Shown piece by piece: positions 43,390 to 54,177 of a stretch of DNA of 64,000 nucleotides (the stretch's first letter is position 1; every line of letters begins with the position of its first letter). The translations under genes and the position numbers were made by a program. The notes under the pieces were generated by a model. It did no database searches and had not been told where the DNA came from. It worked only from the letters and a program-made list of their open reading frames with translations. The stretch comes from Neoceratodus forsteri. Taxonomy: Eukaryota > Chordata > Ceratodontiformes > Ceratodontidae. The stretch lies in the NCBI GenBank assembly GCA_016271365.2, contig JADMNL010000028.1:58360001-58424000 (forward strand), given 5' to 3'.

Positions 43390-45106
43390 GACCTCATCCA
43401 GGAGCCCAACAGGGCATGAGAAAAATGTGCCATGAGGGCGGCCGAACTGGCCTGACCGAGAGAGGGAGCATAGCGTAGACTTTACGCCCGACATAGTCCA
43501 ATTTCTTGGACTCCTTGTCAGGAGGTTTGTCCACATCCCTGGCGTTGCCCGGTGCGCCAGGCGCTGTCGGTAACCAACCCCTCAGCAGAGGGTGTTCAAA
43601 CCGGACAAGGAACCGGTAGGGACCGCGCTTCCTGGCCATCCTGGCGGCGAGCGCAGGAGCAGGAAGCAGGCTGCCAAAGTTCCAGTGCTGGACCCACTAT
43701 GGCCTCGGCCACGGAAAGGCCTCCGTCGGAGAATCCCTCGGTCCAGAATCTCCGTGAGGATACCTAGCCCGTTTGGAAGCGGGTTCGAGCTCCATCCCGG
43801 TAGACTCCGAGATGAGCGAAGTAGTCCTAGGAAGGACGACGGGCTCTCGTCCATTGGCTGACCTCCTGAAGACTCCAAGTCCAGTCGCTTGGAAGAAGGA
43901 GGAATCATCTCGGACTGGAAGAGTCCTCGAAGAGCTGCCTCTGGCCTGAGCCACCTTCACCTGCCGAGGTCGGTGGGAGTGAGGGTAACTGCAACCGATG
44001 GGGTAAACCCTTAGCCGACCGAGAATCCATGGTGAGCCCAGATGGTGGCTGTGGGCGGAGGTTCCACCACAATCGGTGGAGCAACTGGTTTTGGCGAACA
44101 ACCGGCCTGGGTATAAGCTCCTCGGGCAAGTCGAGGGTTGTGTCGGCGTTCCGGTGACAGCCACTTAATGGCGGGAAGGCGCGGAGTCGGCTTATTCCGG
44201 CCAGAGAGGAGCTGTTGCAACATAAGGTCCTCGTACCGTCGGCGTATTCGCTGAAGCCTCCCTCATCGAGAGGAGGGCGGGGAGCAGACGGCAGCGCCGC
44301 TTACGGTGATGCGGGCCGGGAACCGCCTATGGCGGTGGGAGACAGCTGGACTGCAAGAGGTCCGGACCGAGACCGAGTCCCGGAATTTCGGGGGCCGGTG
44401 CAGGGAGGTGTCGGCGGAACCGACCTCCCTTGACTCGGAAGGTCCATCCGAGCTCGGAACCGGAGGCACAGGCGAGCCAGGGATCCTCAACTCCTCCCGG
44501 GGAACGGGAGAGAGAATCTCGGCTGCTAAAGGGACAGCCCGTCCAATGGGTCGAAAAATCTCGACTTCATCAGTGGGAGTCTCGGTCAACTGACCTGGCG
44601 GGGGACACCGTGAGGCCAGTGGCGAAGCGAGCAGTCGACCCAACCGGCGGTCGGCGGCGAGAGAGGGACCTTTCCGCTCCCAGAGCGTCGACGGAGGGAC
44701 TTACCCTTGTCCCTCTTTTGGACCGAGAAAAAGGTCCAGCAGGCGAGCCCTTCTCCTAGTGGAGAGGACAGACAAAGCTCCTTAAAGGAAGCCGTGTAGG
44801 AAGAACCCAGAAGGCCGGGATAAATACGCCCGGAAGATCGGCCCGCGCGCCTCCTCTTCGAAGGCGACCATCCGCTCGAGCTGATCCGCCCGAGCAGCCG
44901 CGCGGACACCGCCAACCGGCCTCCTTGGACTTCACGGAGAGAAGCGCTTCGGGACGGCCCAGTTGCAATCGGGCAGCACGGTCTTTCAGGACGAGGTCGG
45001 AGAAAGATGAGCACAGGTCGCAAGCCTCGGGGTCGTGCTCAAGGCCTAAGCAGTAGACACACGTGGAGTGTGGATCCATCCGGAGACATCTTCCCCGCAT
45101 GGGCAT
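43390..45106 (-). pseudogene. DIRS C gag
   Basis: The N-terminal frame (44756-45106) has 'DPHSTCVYCLGLEHD' and 'ACDLCSSFSDL', the zinc-knuckle-like motif, near residues 10-35. The middle (about 44700-43700) is GC-rich with no single convincing frame. A central block at 43394-43639 has 'PPDKESKKLDYVGRKVYA', parallel to 'NRESCRIDLWGKRVYA' of B. Downstream 'QTALDG' and 'LAEDIHLYLDTQHKLADVLF' follow the order seen in B. Frameshifts are several. Gag would form the particle for reverse transcription. Confidence 0.75.
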
Positions 45107-45260
45107 CTCCGAAATCCGAGTCGATTATCCATCGCAGCTGGCGAGGATCGAAGACTGAAGTCTTTTGCAAAATATTATTTTTAAACTGCAAACGGAGAAA
45201 TAGGAACCAGTCACAACGCAGAGCGCTTAAGGAGGAACCTGAGCTTCCAAGCGTAAGGAA

Positions 45261-45402
45261 AGATCTGGCGTCATGGGGCGGAGCCGTGAGTTATACCACC
45301 CGGGTGGGTGGGAGGAGCAAGCTTGAAGACCTTCCGGCAAGATTTAAAGCGGCAAGGATACTGCCAATGAGTGTGGATGAACAACATATCCATGTCCCTA
45401 GA
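45261..45402. repeat. DIRS C right inverted terminal repeat
   Basis: Partner of 39665-39801. It ends at 'ccctagaaaacag', close to base 45410. Confidence 0.95.
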
Positions 45403-45410
45403 AAACAGTA

Positions 45411-45955
45411 TTCAGCTCCTGTAGGTTTAAACTCTTCTTGCACTGAAAATCTTAACAACTGTAACAAAAGTAAAGCAAGGTCCTCTTCCCACTGTTGATT
45501 GAAAGACTGCCTTTTCTGATAATTCTAAGTTCCTTATTTCACCCTTCAGTTAGAAGTATCCTCCACCTAAAGAATATTAACTTTCCTAAGGAATCTGCTT
45601 CAAACCAATGTGTCAATGACAACAGGGCTGTTGACAGCGCAAGGGGAACCAGGCTTATAAGCACCCAGCTGATGCTACCATTCTCTTAACTCGATGCTCC
45701 TCTATTACTGTCCCTTTCCCCTTTCTCCTTTTCTTCTTTCTTTTTTTGCAAATTGTATGTATTGCATATTATGAATATTCTGGTTTCATTGCAGCTATGT
45801 ATTTTTCCTTTGTGTCTTATTCATTCCTTTTTTATCTTATGTATTCCATAATGTATATGTATTTAATGTTGTGCTCATCCAACCAGGACCACTTTGTAAA
45901 TGAGTTCACTCAATGGTGTTTCTCCTGGTAAAATAAAGATTAATTGATTGACCAA
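45411..45955 (+). mobile_element. Retroelement 3' region flanking element C on the right
   Basis: The segment is A/T-rich and ends 'ttctcctggtaaaataaaga' followed by 'ttaattgattga', a LINE/SINE-like 3' end on the plus strand. It is not DIRS sequence. Gag of B starts again at 45956 with 'aaagtgaacttggtc'. With 39204-39639 it probably forms the insert that C landed in. Confidence 0.5.
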
Positions 45956-46620
45956 GACCAAAGTGAACTTGGTCAAAATATCACTGAGGTCAACAACGGT
46001 AGACTGCTGTGTCGACGTCAGGAGGATTGACAGCACAGGGCGCAGCAACCCATCCATTGGGCCCTGAGAGTCCGAACAGCCCGAAGCCCGAGGACCTGGA
46101 GAAGCATCCAGCCTTGAAAGGAGGGCTGTCGATGATGAAGCAGGCATCAACGACTGGGGACCAACAATCCAAGGGTCGACAACTGGCTGCCCTGCGAAGC
46201 AAGCGGCGGCACTGTCGGTAGGAGTCTGGTAGAAACAGTGACCTGGACAGCGATACGCATCAGCGCAGCCACAGCAGACAGAGTACCCTGGTCATTTTAA
46301 TGACTCCCCGAGGACTTGCCTCAGGCCTTAGAGACCTGGCAGCTCGACAAACCCACTGACGAATGGAAAGGAGGGACCCCAGAGGACCCCTGTCCAGAAC
46401 TAACTACCTGTTGCTCCATTAGCAATTTTTTGAGAGCCTTTTTTCATCACCTGAGGGTGGTTTGATTGAATTTATGACAGAGCTCATAGTCTGCGACATC
46501 GTGGTCAGGCCCAAGACAGCAGACACAGAAGAGTGTTCATCTGTAGAGGCAATCTTCTTTCCACAGATGCAGCGATGGAACAGAGAAGTAGAGGGATTAA
46601 CTCTCAACATAAACAAGGTA
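45956..46620 (-). pseudogene. DIRS B gag, N-terminal part
   Basis: A 65-codon minus frame (46419-46616) starts 'MLRVNPSTSLFHRCICGKK' and runs into 'STDEHSS'. With a shift the next frame gives 'CVCCLGPDHDVADYELCHKF', the gag zinc-knuckle-like motif shared with elements C and D. Downstream sequence to 45956 is Ser/Pro-rich without a clear frame. It is separated from the rest of gag (35693-34302) by the inserted elements. Confidence 0.75.
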
Positions 46621-46765
46621 AAGGAATCTCTTTGAAAAAAGAGATTCTAAAAAACTAAATGAAATAAAGACATGGGCAAAAAGAAATGAAACTGCATCAA
46701 AACTTCCACGGAGATCCATGCGAACGGAGTCGACAATGGGAAACAGCAGAGGAGGGAGTGGGGTC

Positions 46766-46893
46766 ATTTGCACCTTTATAGGGTTGGTGACATCGGCGTA
46801 GGCAGCCCCAGTGGTACTGCTGAAAATCTTCTGTGTGGATCATGCTTCGCCCACGGTGAAGTTACATACGTGTGACCTGAAGACTGAGATACC
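46766..46893. repeat. DIRS B right inverted terminal repeat
   Basis: Inverted partner of 30568-30735. It ends against gag of element A near 46900 ('agatacc' then 'gctgatgaagcag'). Confidence 0.88.
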
Positions 46894-46899
46894 GCTGAT

Positions 46900-47865
46900 G
46901 AAGCAGCAAGCAGCATCTCCTGTTTTGCCTTTCTGTCCAGCAGGGCCTCCACCAGAGGCTTAAGCTTGCACTCGAGGACATACTTGTACTTAGAGAAGTG
47001 ACCCTGGTAGCTAGTTATCCTCATGCCAAGGGTAGCTGAGACACAGACCTGCTTGTTCAGGATGTCTACCTTGCGTGACTCCTTGTTGCTGGAGTGCATG
47101 GTGACCTCCTTGGGCACTACGGCTTTCTCATTCTCAGGAAGAATTACAACAGCATCTGCTACTGGCGGAGTGAAACACATGGGCTTAGATTTAGGCACAA
47201 TGGTTTTCTTGCCTGCCAGCTTGGAGACAGCTGCCACAGTAGCAGGCCTTCTCCAGGCCACCTCATAAAGTGCCTCCAGGGCCAGCTGGATAGGAGGAGA
47301 TACAGAGACCAGGATATTAAACACATTAGGAAACCACAGTTGGAGGCGCCTAGCCTGGTCTATAGCTGCTGGCTCGAAATTCAGTGCAACATGCATATTT
47401 CTGAGCAGAGTCTGGAAGGAGAGATCCTCTTGAGGTACGGTAACAGGAACTTGCTCTTTGTAGTATAGTATAGGTCATCATCCTCAGTATCGGAAATGAT
47501 GAGGTCAGGAGCTGACTCGTCTCACTCTACTTCCTTCATCCCCAGAGGGTAATAAAGAGGAGGTAGTCAAAAGCTGTCAGTGCAGGTCATGACCTCAGCA
47601 ACAACGCTGACACTGGACCCAGCCCTGAATAGGGCCTCGGGAAAGGTGATGTCAGCTGCACCGAGGACGGCCCTGGTACCATCCCTGAAGGGAATGATTC
47701 CAACAATGAAGGTCCATGCAGCTCCATCAGTAGTGCTGGCACCAGAGTAGGCCACTTGCCGGACACAGTACTGCTAAAGGTGTTGATGACCCCTCTGGCC
47801 CTAAAGGAACTGTCGGCAGCACCATGGCTGCTCCCATCCTGGGGAGGGCAGAGGCAACACCACAA
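46900..47865 (-). pseudogene. DIRS A gag right of the insertion of B
   Basis: The frame at 46776-47396 has 'HSSNKESRKVDILNKQVCV', 'SATLGMRITSYQGHFSKYKY', and 'KPLVEALLDRKAKQEMLLAA', where A gag stops and the terminal repeat of B begins. Upstream frames (47587-47865) add a Ser/Pro-rich N-terminal region. The homologous blocks in B are 'PNRESCRIDLWGKRVYASS' and 'LGLRIANFFSHL'. The continuation of this protein is at 30567-30405. Confidence 0.82.
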
Positions 47866-48434
47866 GTGGGGAAGGCATAGACTGCGCCAACACAGGCCCC
47901 AGCCTAGAGGTTGGAATCTAAGTCAGCTGCATCTAAATGACACTGGAAACAGGGCCAGCTCAATCAACCCTGCGGGGCTGGAAGCTGGCAACAAAAATAG
48001 CACCACTTCACTTACATGCTGCACCCACTGTTCCATAACAGCTGCCCAGTGGCCGCACTGCCCTGCCCATCAGAGTTCCCTCTATTGGGCAGAGAGGGGC
48101 CCCAGGACAGAGACCTCAACCTCGCAGGCCCAGGCATCACTGGTGTCATCAGAAATAATAGTGGAAAACCTATGCCTACAGAAGTCGAGTGGCCCGTTCT
48201 TGCCCCTAAGCTTACAGGAAGAGGTCAAGGATGAACAGTACAAAGACCCCAATTTAGAGTGTGTGCGGGATCTGGCCTGTTTCTTTTTGTGACTCTGAGA
48301 GGGCTATCCATCTTCTCAGGTGCTGAACTGCCACTGCCAGAGTACCCACCCAGACACAGCCCCACTGCGGGAGAAACTTGCTTTTAAAGGCTCCCTACTT
48401 TGTTCCATGGTCGAACATTGGCACATTCATAAGG

Positions 48435-48505
48435 TAAAAAAATGGGCAGACTGGGTGGGCCTTGAAGTCCTTATCTGCCATCAACCTCTATGTTTCTATG
48501 TAGGA
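48435..48505 (+). mobile_element. CR1 3'-end fragment
   Basis: 'aatgggcagactgggtgggc', 'cttatctgcc' and 'ctatgtttctatg' match the last 65 bp of the CR1 family. It lies in the gag or 5' region of DIRS A. Confidence 0.75.
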
Positions 48506-48639
48506 CTGAGAGAAAACTGTAATTTTTTTGTGTGTTGCACTAACTATAATGACACAAAAATAACACAGTCTAGTGTGTTTTAAACTTAAACCGAAGAATC
48601 CAATGCTGTTGTCATATAGACAGTGAAGTTCTTGCCCTC

Positions 48640-48870
48640 ACATGGAAAGTGGAGAAGTTGCTGCTGTGCACTTGATGGTGGGAAAAAAAGAACAGAGGCA
48701 GTGGGGGCTGGCGTCACTGAATACTTAAGGGTGCACTCCGGGACCACTCGGGAGGCCAGCCCTTCAAAAAAGTTCTTGCTTCTGCAGGGAACTAGCACCT
48801 CTGGCACTGACCCATTCATGGGACTCTACAGAGAAGACTGAGTCTTGGAAGATCGTATATTTCAAAGCTC
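48640..48870. repeat. DIRS A right inverted terminal repeat
   Basis: Inverted partner of 26745-26945. The outer end, near 48870, reappears in the internal complementary region at 27128-27200. Confidence 0.72.
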
Positions 48871-48880
48871 TACCGAGTTT

Positions 48881-49744
48881 CAACATCGGTACTTTATTCT
48901 TAACTATACTACATAGTGCAGTACCAGTGATTACCATGAGATGGAGTCTGGGACTGTGTAAATGTCTCCAGAATTACTGATCCGTTGGTACTGGGTAAAT
49001 TACAAATCAAAACAAGTAAATACAGCCCGTGTTGCTCCTGCTTACAGCTGAACTCAAATCATATGGAAAGTGGGGCCTTAAAGATCACCCACTGTGCTCC
49101 AAGTTAAATAAACATACAACAGCCTTAACTTCCAGTTAGGCAGCTCTGGGTAGTTCCATCCTTTTCAATGTTCTCACCTAAGGAAAAGGCGGAACCATAT
49201 TTTGGCTCTGTGAACCCAGTAGCCCAAACCCTCTCACTTCCTTATTCAGAGCCCTAACTCCACGCTCAGACATTTTATGATGATTATGTTTACTAACTTT
49301 ATTACTTTGTTAGAATGCCAGTTGGCTATAATCAGAGCCACCGCTCAACTAACAAGACCCTCATCCCCAGCCTTCCACAACAGCATGGAGGACTGTGGCC
49401 TGGGATGAGGTCAGAAGGACTTGCTTCGTTTTTAAAGAAACATCTGTCCTGTACTGAACGCGGATATGGCAAACTAAGGCACACTGCCATTTTCCATAAT
49501 CCCCTGCTCACTGAGGAAAGGGGGTCCACTTAACAGCCCACTTGCACTTGATTGGAAGTCTGGTGTCTGGCCCAGCTCCACCTTCCAGACCACCCATAAC
49601 CCTTGCAATGAACTCCACAGCAATAGACATGGGGGGATATGTAAACGCACAGGAGTCAAACTTCTCTGAAAGTTCATTTACAGTCATTTGTAGCTGTTGT
49701 GGTAAGTTATGCCACTTTTGGTTGCACTGCAAGTTTCAGCATGC
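48881..49744. other. Intronic sequence, little structure
   Basis: 49180-49260 ('cggaaccatattttggctct' then 'gtgaacccagtag') resembles 2750-2800 in the old LINE, so part may be an old LINE endonuclease region. No open frame supports a gene. Confidence 0.45.
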
Positions 49745-50530
49745 AAAATTATTATTTTTATTTTTTTTTTATCTTATTTATTTCGTGATTCGGAAAGACC
49801 TTTGAGTGCAAGCTCTTTTATAAAGGTTCCACATCACAGATTGCAAAACAAAGTACAATAGTAGAAAGCAAAGGTACATCACAATGAACGATACAGCTTG
49901 AATTTAGAACTTACAGAATAATTCAAAACATAGGTACAAGTTAAATAACAAGAAAAACACTTTGGGGGGGGGTAAGCAGCCACAAGGTGCCTTGTCAGTA
50001 GTTCAGAGGGACGGGGATAGCTGGCAGTGGGGTGAAGATAGGAGACATGAGAGAGAGGTATGTAATGCGGTGGAGCTGAAGGGTGGTGGAAGAAGGGCGA
50101 TAAGGTATAGGGATAAATGGTGGGGTGAGGGGAGGCTGAGCGGAGAAGACATGCTAAAGTAAATGGTGGGGTGTGAGGGGGGCATGGTCAGGCAGCCTGC
50201 ATTAGTAGTGACTGTTTAGGGAAACTCACGGGACTGTAAGTTGCGGGGGGTGGGGTGGCGGGTGCGGAAGGAGCATAATGCAGACTGATTGCTGAGGCAA
50301 GTCATGAGAAGGGACAGAGGGAGGGGGTACCTGAGGCCTGCCTAGTGCTTGCTGGGGGCAGAGAGCAGGGTGTGGCTGGACTCAGGGGCAGGTGCACTTA
50401 GACAGTGTTATTAGGTGCTATTTGAGGTCAGTTTTGAATTGTGCCAGACAACTGGTGGCCAAGAGGTGCCCAGGGAGTTCATTCATCCACAGGGGAGCCC
50501 GGTAGGCAAATGCACGTTGCCCACGTAGCA
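49745..50530 (-). mobile_element. Retroelement 3' region with reversed A-rich tail
   Basis: The plus strand begins with a T-rich run, then 'cttatttatttcgtgattcg' and 'gacctttgagtgcaagctc'. This matches the tail family at 25268-25345 and the reverse complement of 53060-53135. A G-rich non-coding stretch follows (49960-50520). The family is not identified. Confidence 0.5.
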
Positions 50531-50881
50531 AGCAAACTGTGTATATTCTAAAATACTGGAAACTGTATTTCTACAACAAATCTCAATGCCCACCAGAGAT
50601 CACATAAGTAGTCATTAGCATAGGCTTTTTCCCTTGATGCACTTGTACAACATAGCAGAATGTTTAGAACTTCTAAACAAAACAGTAAAGAACTTAGTCT
50701 GCAAGACAAAGCGGCAATGTGGATTTCAATCCTTCCCCCTCTGATTTGTGACTAGTTGAAAGCCAGCTCGTAATAATTTCTATAAACGCTACATGTGCAC
50801 AGAACTTTGTTTCAACTCAGTTTTGATCAAGGAGAACACAAAAATGAAATTCTGCCAAGTGTTGTTAGAATTGGTTAGCAT

Positions 50882-51258
50882 AGCCGGCCCGGTGGTGCTG
50901 AGGATGGAGGTGCTGGATGCCACATCTTGAGCTACGCCAGCGATCCGGGTTCGGGAATAACCTCGAGTTGCCGGGGTGGTGGCACGGGGGGAGTGGGAGC
51001 AGGATCGAGCACTGGCTCTCCTCTCTTGGGTAAGGGGTGGGGTCACCCGCCTGTAGTCCTGCCAACACCGAATGGAGGTTCAGTGCCGGTGCAGGCAGTC
51101 AACAGCATGACTGGAAAGGAGGGGCATCCCGAATAGCATGCGAGCATGCCTCCACACACACATACACAAACACACACACTATGTTGGGGACGTGTGGGTG
51201 TAGGGGTCGGGAGAAAACCCGCAAAAAACCAGAAATTCCATATAAGAAAAAAAAAAAG
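50882..51258 (+). mobile_element. tRNA-headed SINE with 10-bp target duplication
   Basis: The element is 377 bp. The head has 'cccggtggtgctgagg' and a B box-like 'gatccgggttcgggaat'. The middle is GC-rich, and the 3' end has a (CA)n-rich stretch and an A11 tail (51247-51257). It is flanked by perfect copies of TGGTTAGCAT at 50872-50881 and 51259-51268. It is full length and recent by its intact duplication. I do not recognise the family by name. Confidence 0.9.
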
Positions 51259-51887
51259 TGGTTAGCATTAGTCAATGACAGTACTATTCACAGTGTTACA
51301 CTAGCCCTCCTGGATATATCTAGAACTTCCAGGTGGGCACCCCCCATCTTTCATGTATCAACTATTTTCTAATCAAATGGGTATTTTTAAAAACTGCAGG
51401 TATATATCAAATGTAAAAAACGAGCCAGTGTACCAAACTGAAGTGTAATACTGATATGAGTGTGTCATCCCTAGGTCCCCTTATTTATTTTCCAGATGGG
51501 CGCCTGTACCAACTTTCCAGGTGGGATCCCCTCTACACCTCAGTCTGACAATAATTATTCAAGTATAACAGGTAAAATTATGTTATTGGTGTTTAACGCC
51601 GTATATTTAATATTGTTTGTACTTCTATAGTTTATAGTCGACTGCTAGTCTATACTTGGTCTCAGTATAGGACCGAGACCTCTAACACGCAAACCGGAGC
51701 TATTAATAGTTCCTTCCCTTGGGTAGCACTATGCTTGTTGCCATGGCTGCTCCCCGGCTCGGACGTCAGCCATGAGAGACTGTGGGATGCGCACCAGGGG
51801 CACGTAATCAAAATGCCAGCGTGATGGACAGTAGGATCAATCAGATTAAACATAAATTCAACAAAAGTACAGTAAATAGAAATGCTC

Positions 51888-52475
51888 AGCCGCTGACTGA
51901 GGGGTGGTCCACAATGAGGCGTGGGACAGAAGGACGTGGCACAGCCACTAGCTGAGGGGTGTCCCACACTGAGGTGTGGGACAGAAGGACGTGGCACACC
52001 CACTAACTGAGGAGTGTCCCACATTGAGGCCTGGGACAGAAGGACATGGCACAGCTGCTAACTGAGTGGTGTCCCACATTGAGGTGTGGGACAGAAGGAT
52101 GTGGCACAGCCGCTAATTGAAGGGTGTCCCACATTGAGGCGTGGGACAGAAGGACGTGGCACAGTCGCTAACTGAGGTGTGTCCCACATTGAGGCGTGGG
52201 ACAGAAGAATGTGGTACAGCCGCTAATTGAGGGGTGTCCCACATTGAGGTGTGGGACAGAGGGACGTGGCACACCCACTACTTGAGGGGTGTCCCACATT
52301 GAGGTGTGGGACAGATGGATGTGGTACAGCCGCTGAGGGGTGTCCCACATTGAGGTATGGGACAGAAGGACATGGCACAGCCGCTAACTGAGGGGTGTCC
52401 CACATTGAGATGTGGCACAGCCGCTGACTGAGGGGTGTCCCACATTGAGGTGTTAGACAGAAGGACATGGACATT
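51888..52475. repeat. Minisatellite, period 55-56 bp, about 10 copies
   Basis: The unit is 'gaggggtgtcccacattgag', then 'gtgtgggacagaaggacgtg', then 'gcacagccgctaact'. One unit near 52340 and one near 52410 are shortened. The array is open in a minus frame (52223-52474) only because the period is close to a multiple of three; this is not a gene. Confidence 0.95.
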
Positions 52476-52696
52476 TCCCTTGTAGCCTGAAAACTGAACA
52501 GAAAGTCAGAATCAAAGTTTCAAACACTGGATATGCAGAAATGGTCTGTAAAGAAAAACAAAGCACAGTTCACAACGATGTTAACGTTTTCGTTGCAGCG
52601 CTTTCTTAAAGAAGACCAGCATTCAAAACATTGATTCTAACTTAATTTACTGTTTTCAGCATGTAGTTAATTTTAACTTAGTGTCCAATTTTCATA

Positions 52697-52870
52697 ACAC
52701 AGAAACACAGAATTTGTGAGCAGAAAAGGACAGCTTGGCTCACCCAGTCTACCCAGTTTTTTCCCCTGCCTACAGTGTCTTAGCAGCCTAACTGGTGTTT
52801 GGCGACCATCCCCAGCCTTTTGTTCACTAGTATATGTCTATCCCACTCAACCCTAATCGATAAGGACAAA
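52697..52870 (-). mobile_element. CR1 3'-end fragment
   Basis: The plus strand reads 'acacagaaacacagaatttg', then 'aaggacagcttggctcaccc' and 'agtctacccag'. This is the reverse complement of the CR1 3' untranslated region. Confidence 0.8.
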
Positions 52871-52979
52871 ATGATTCAATGGCGGGGGAATTTTTCTACC
52901 CCCCCCGCACCCCCCTTCCCCACCATGAATATACACCCTCCTACACTTCTGACTGCTGGATAGAACACTTATCAATATG

Positions 52980-53140
52980 AGATGACATCACTTGCCTGTT
53001 TTTACTAAACTGTGATGCTTGCTGTTATCTGCCATGTATTATTGGTTTGTTTGTGCCCTGCCTGACCTGGACGCCTTTGAAAAAAGGCATTTGTGCTGAA
53101 AGGTCCTTCAAACACAATAAATAAATAAAATAAAACAAAC
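52980..53140 (+). mobile_element. Retroelement 3' tail
   Basis: 'gacctggacgcctttgaaaa' then 'gctgaaaggtccttcaaaca' and 'caataaataaataaa'. This is the plus-strand form of the tail at 25268-25345 and 49745-49830. Confidence 0.6.
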
Positions 53141-54177
53141 AATCAAACAAATAAATAATAAATAAACCACTGGCCTTCAGATCACAACTACCTGTATGTC
53201 CAGTGATGTATCAGCTGTTATACAGTTCACGAGCTGAACTTGGAAGAAGATCTGCCTTGGGACATCTACGAAGATGCTACTCACTGTTCCCAGCCGCCCC
53301 CCCCCCCCAATTAGAGTTAATATTTAATTATTTTCTCCATCCCCAGCAGGAACCTTTTGTGAGAGCAGGGTCTATGGCGTGGCAACTAAAAAGTACTGAT
53401 GATGGCCAGCCTAATGCCCTAATGCTAGATATGTCTACTTGCCACTTAAGGGACTCAGGTTGCCCTGATCCCAGAACTCTGAGTCAGGCCGGCTGGAGGC
53501 TCAGGGCTGTATGTTAGGACATGTAATGCCTCACAGGAGGGTCTACAACATCTGCTGTTGCATGGCTGACCAATGACAGCCCATGGAGTGGAAGCCATGT
53601 GCACAGAACCCTACATGGAGGGAGTGTGCATGATGCAGTGTCACCGCACGGCATGTGCAGTCCTGTTGCTGTCAGGAGCAGCCCCCTCTAAATGCCCACG
53701 ACTGACATCTCATGTCGCTCCCTCCAGGACAGATGCTGCACTATGGGACCCAGTGCAGTGGTGGCCAACTGCACAGCTGGTGGTGCAGCCCTAGATGGGG
53801 AGAAAGGTAGAAGCGTCAGGTGGTTGTATGGAACAGCTACTTAAGTGAGGAGTTGGAATCAAGAGAGAAATCTGGGTTGAAGAGAGGATATCAACACAAA
53901 ATTATCAGAAATGTACTACTGACATCACACTGCAGGTGTGACATCACACTGCAGGTCTAGATGAACAGGTGAATAAAGAAAGTACAGGAGCACTAGTGAT
54001 ATGTGACTCATTGGTATAAACCTGGTCTCATGTAATTTGGCTAACTTCCACTGTATGCATGTGTAATATATGCTGGGGTGTAACAGAAAATGTGATAATT
54101 TTATTAATTAATGATACACTTACTAGTAGTGAAGCATCTCAGTATATGTCCCGAAGCAAGGCAATTAAAGCATTATT
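53141..54177. other. Intronic sequence, no recognised element
   Basis: A direct repeat 'gacatcacactgcaggt' occurs twice at about 53920-53958. Otherwise no structure is seen. Frames of up to 104 codons have no recognisable features. Confidence 0.45.

Larger units (their letters stand above)
39640..45410 (-). mobile_element. DIRS element C (innermost), structurally complete
   Basis: Length is about 5.77 kb. Terminal repeats at 39665-39801 and 45261-45402 are inverted relative to each other and nearly identical. The internal complementary region at 39846-39950 contains both outer termini joined. Transcription runs right to left: gag (45106-43390), RT and RNase H (42660-41451), tyrosine recombinase (41014-39960). 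It is uninterrupted by other insertions and the RT motif YLDD is intact. It is thus the youngest of the three DIRS elements, though its frames are broken. Confidence 0.93.
30568..46900 (-). mobile_element. DIRS element B, inserted in gag of A
   Basis: Transcription order, right to left: right terminal repeat (46766-46893), gag N-terminus (46620-45956), and an interruption holding element C and a further unknown insert (45955-39170). A CR1 follows (39165-35693), then gag C-terminal parts (35743-34302), an insertion with AT repeats (34300-33750), and RT and RNase H (33740-32000). The tyrosine recombinase (31973-31069), internal complementary region (31012-30915) and left terminal repeat (30735-30568) finish it. 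All parts needed for a DIRS element are recognisable; each is broken. Confidence 0.82.
26730..48880 (-). mobile_element. DIRS element A (outermost of three nested)
   Basis: Transcription order is right to left. It has a right terminal repeat (about 48640-48870) and gag (about 47865-46900). The insertion of element B interrupts gag, which resumes at about 30540-30410. RT and RNase H (30400-29000) follow. The tyrosine recombinase is split by a CR1 (29011-28525 and 27800-27225). An internal complementary region (about 27128-27200) and the left terminal repeat (about 26745-26945) finish the element. Terminal repeats are inverted, as in all DIRS elements. Between gag and RT the usual gag C-terminus and RT N-terminus are missing, so A carries an internal deletion. 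Without insertions A is about 5 kb. Confidence 0.82.

Noticed and set aside
47756..48292. 178-codon plus-strand ORF
   Set aside because: It overlaps the gag region of DIRS A on the opposite strand. Low-complexity composition, no motif.
52223..52474. Repetitive 83-codon minus-strand ORF
   Set aside because: It is a reading of the 56-bp minisatellite; a period near a multiple of three keeps it open.
51888..52475. CRISPR-like array
   Set aside because: Units are contiguous and similar throughout with no unique spacers. The window is eukaryotic, and no cas genes are present.
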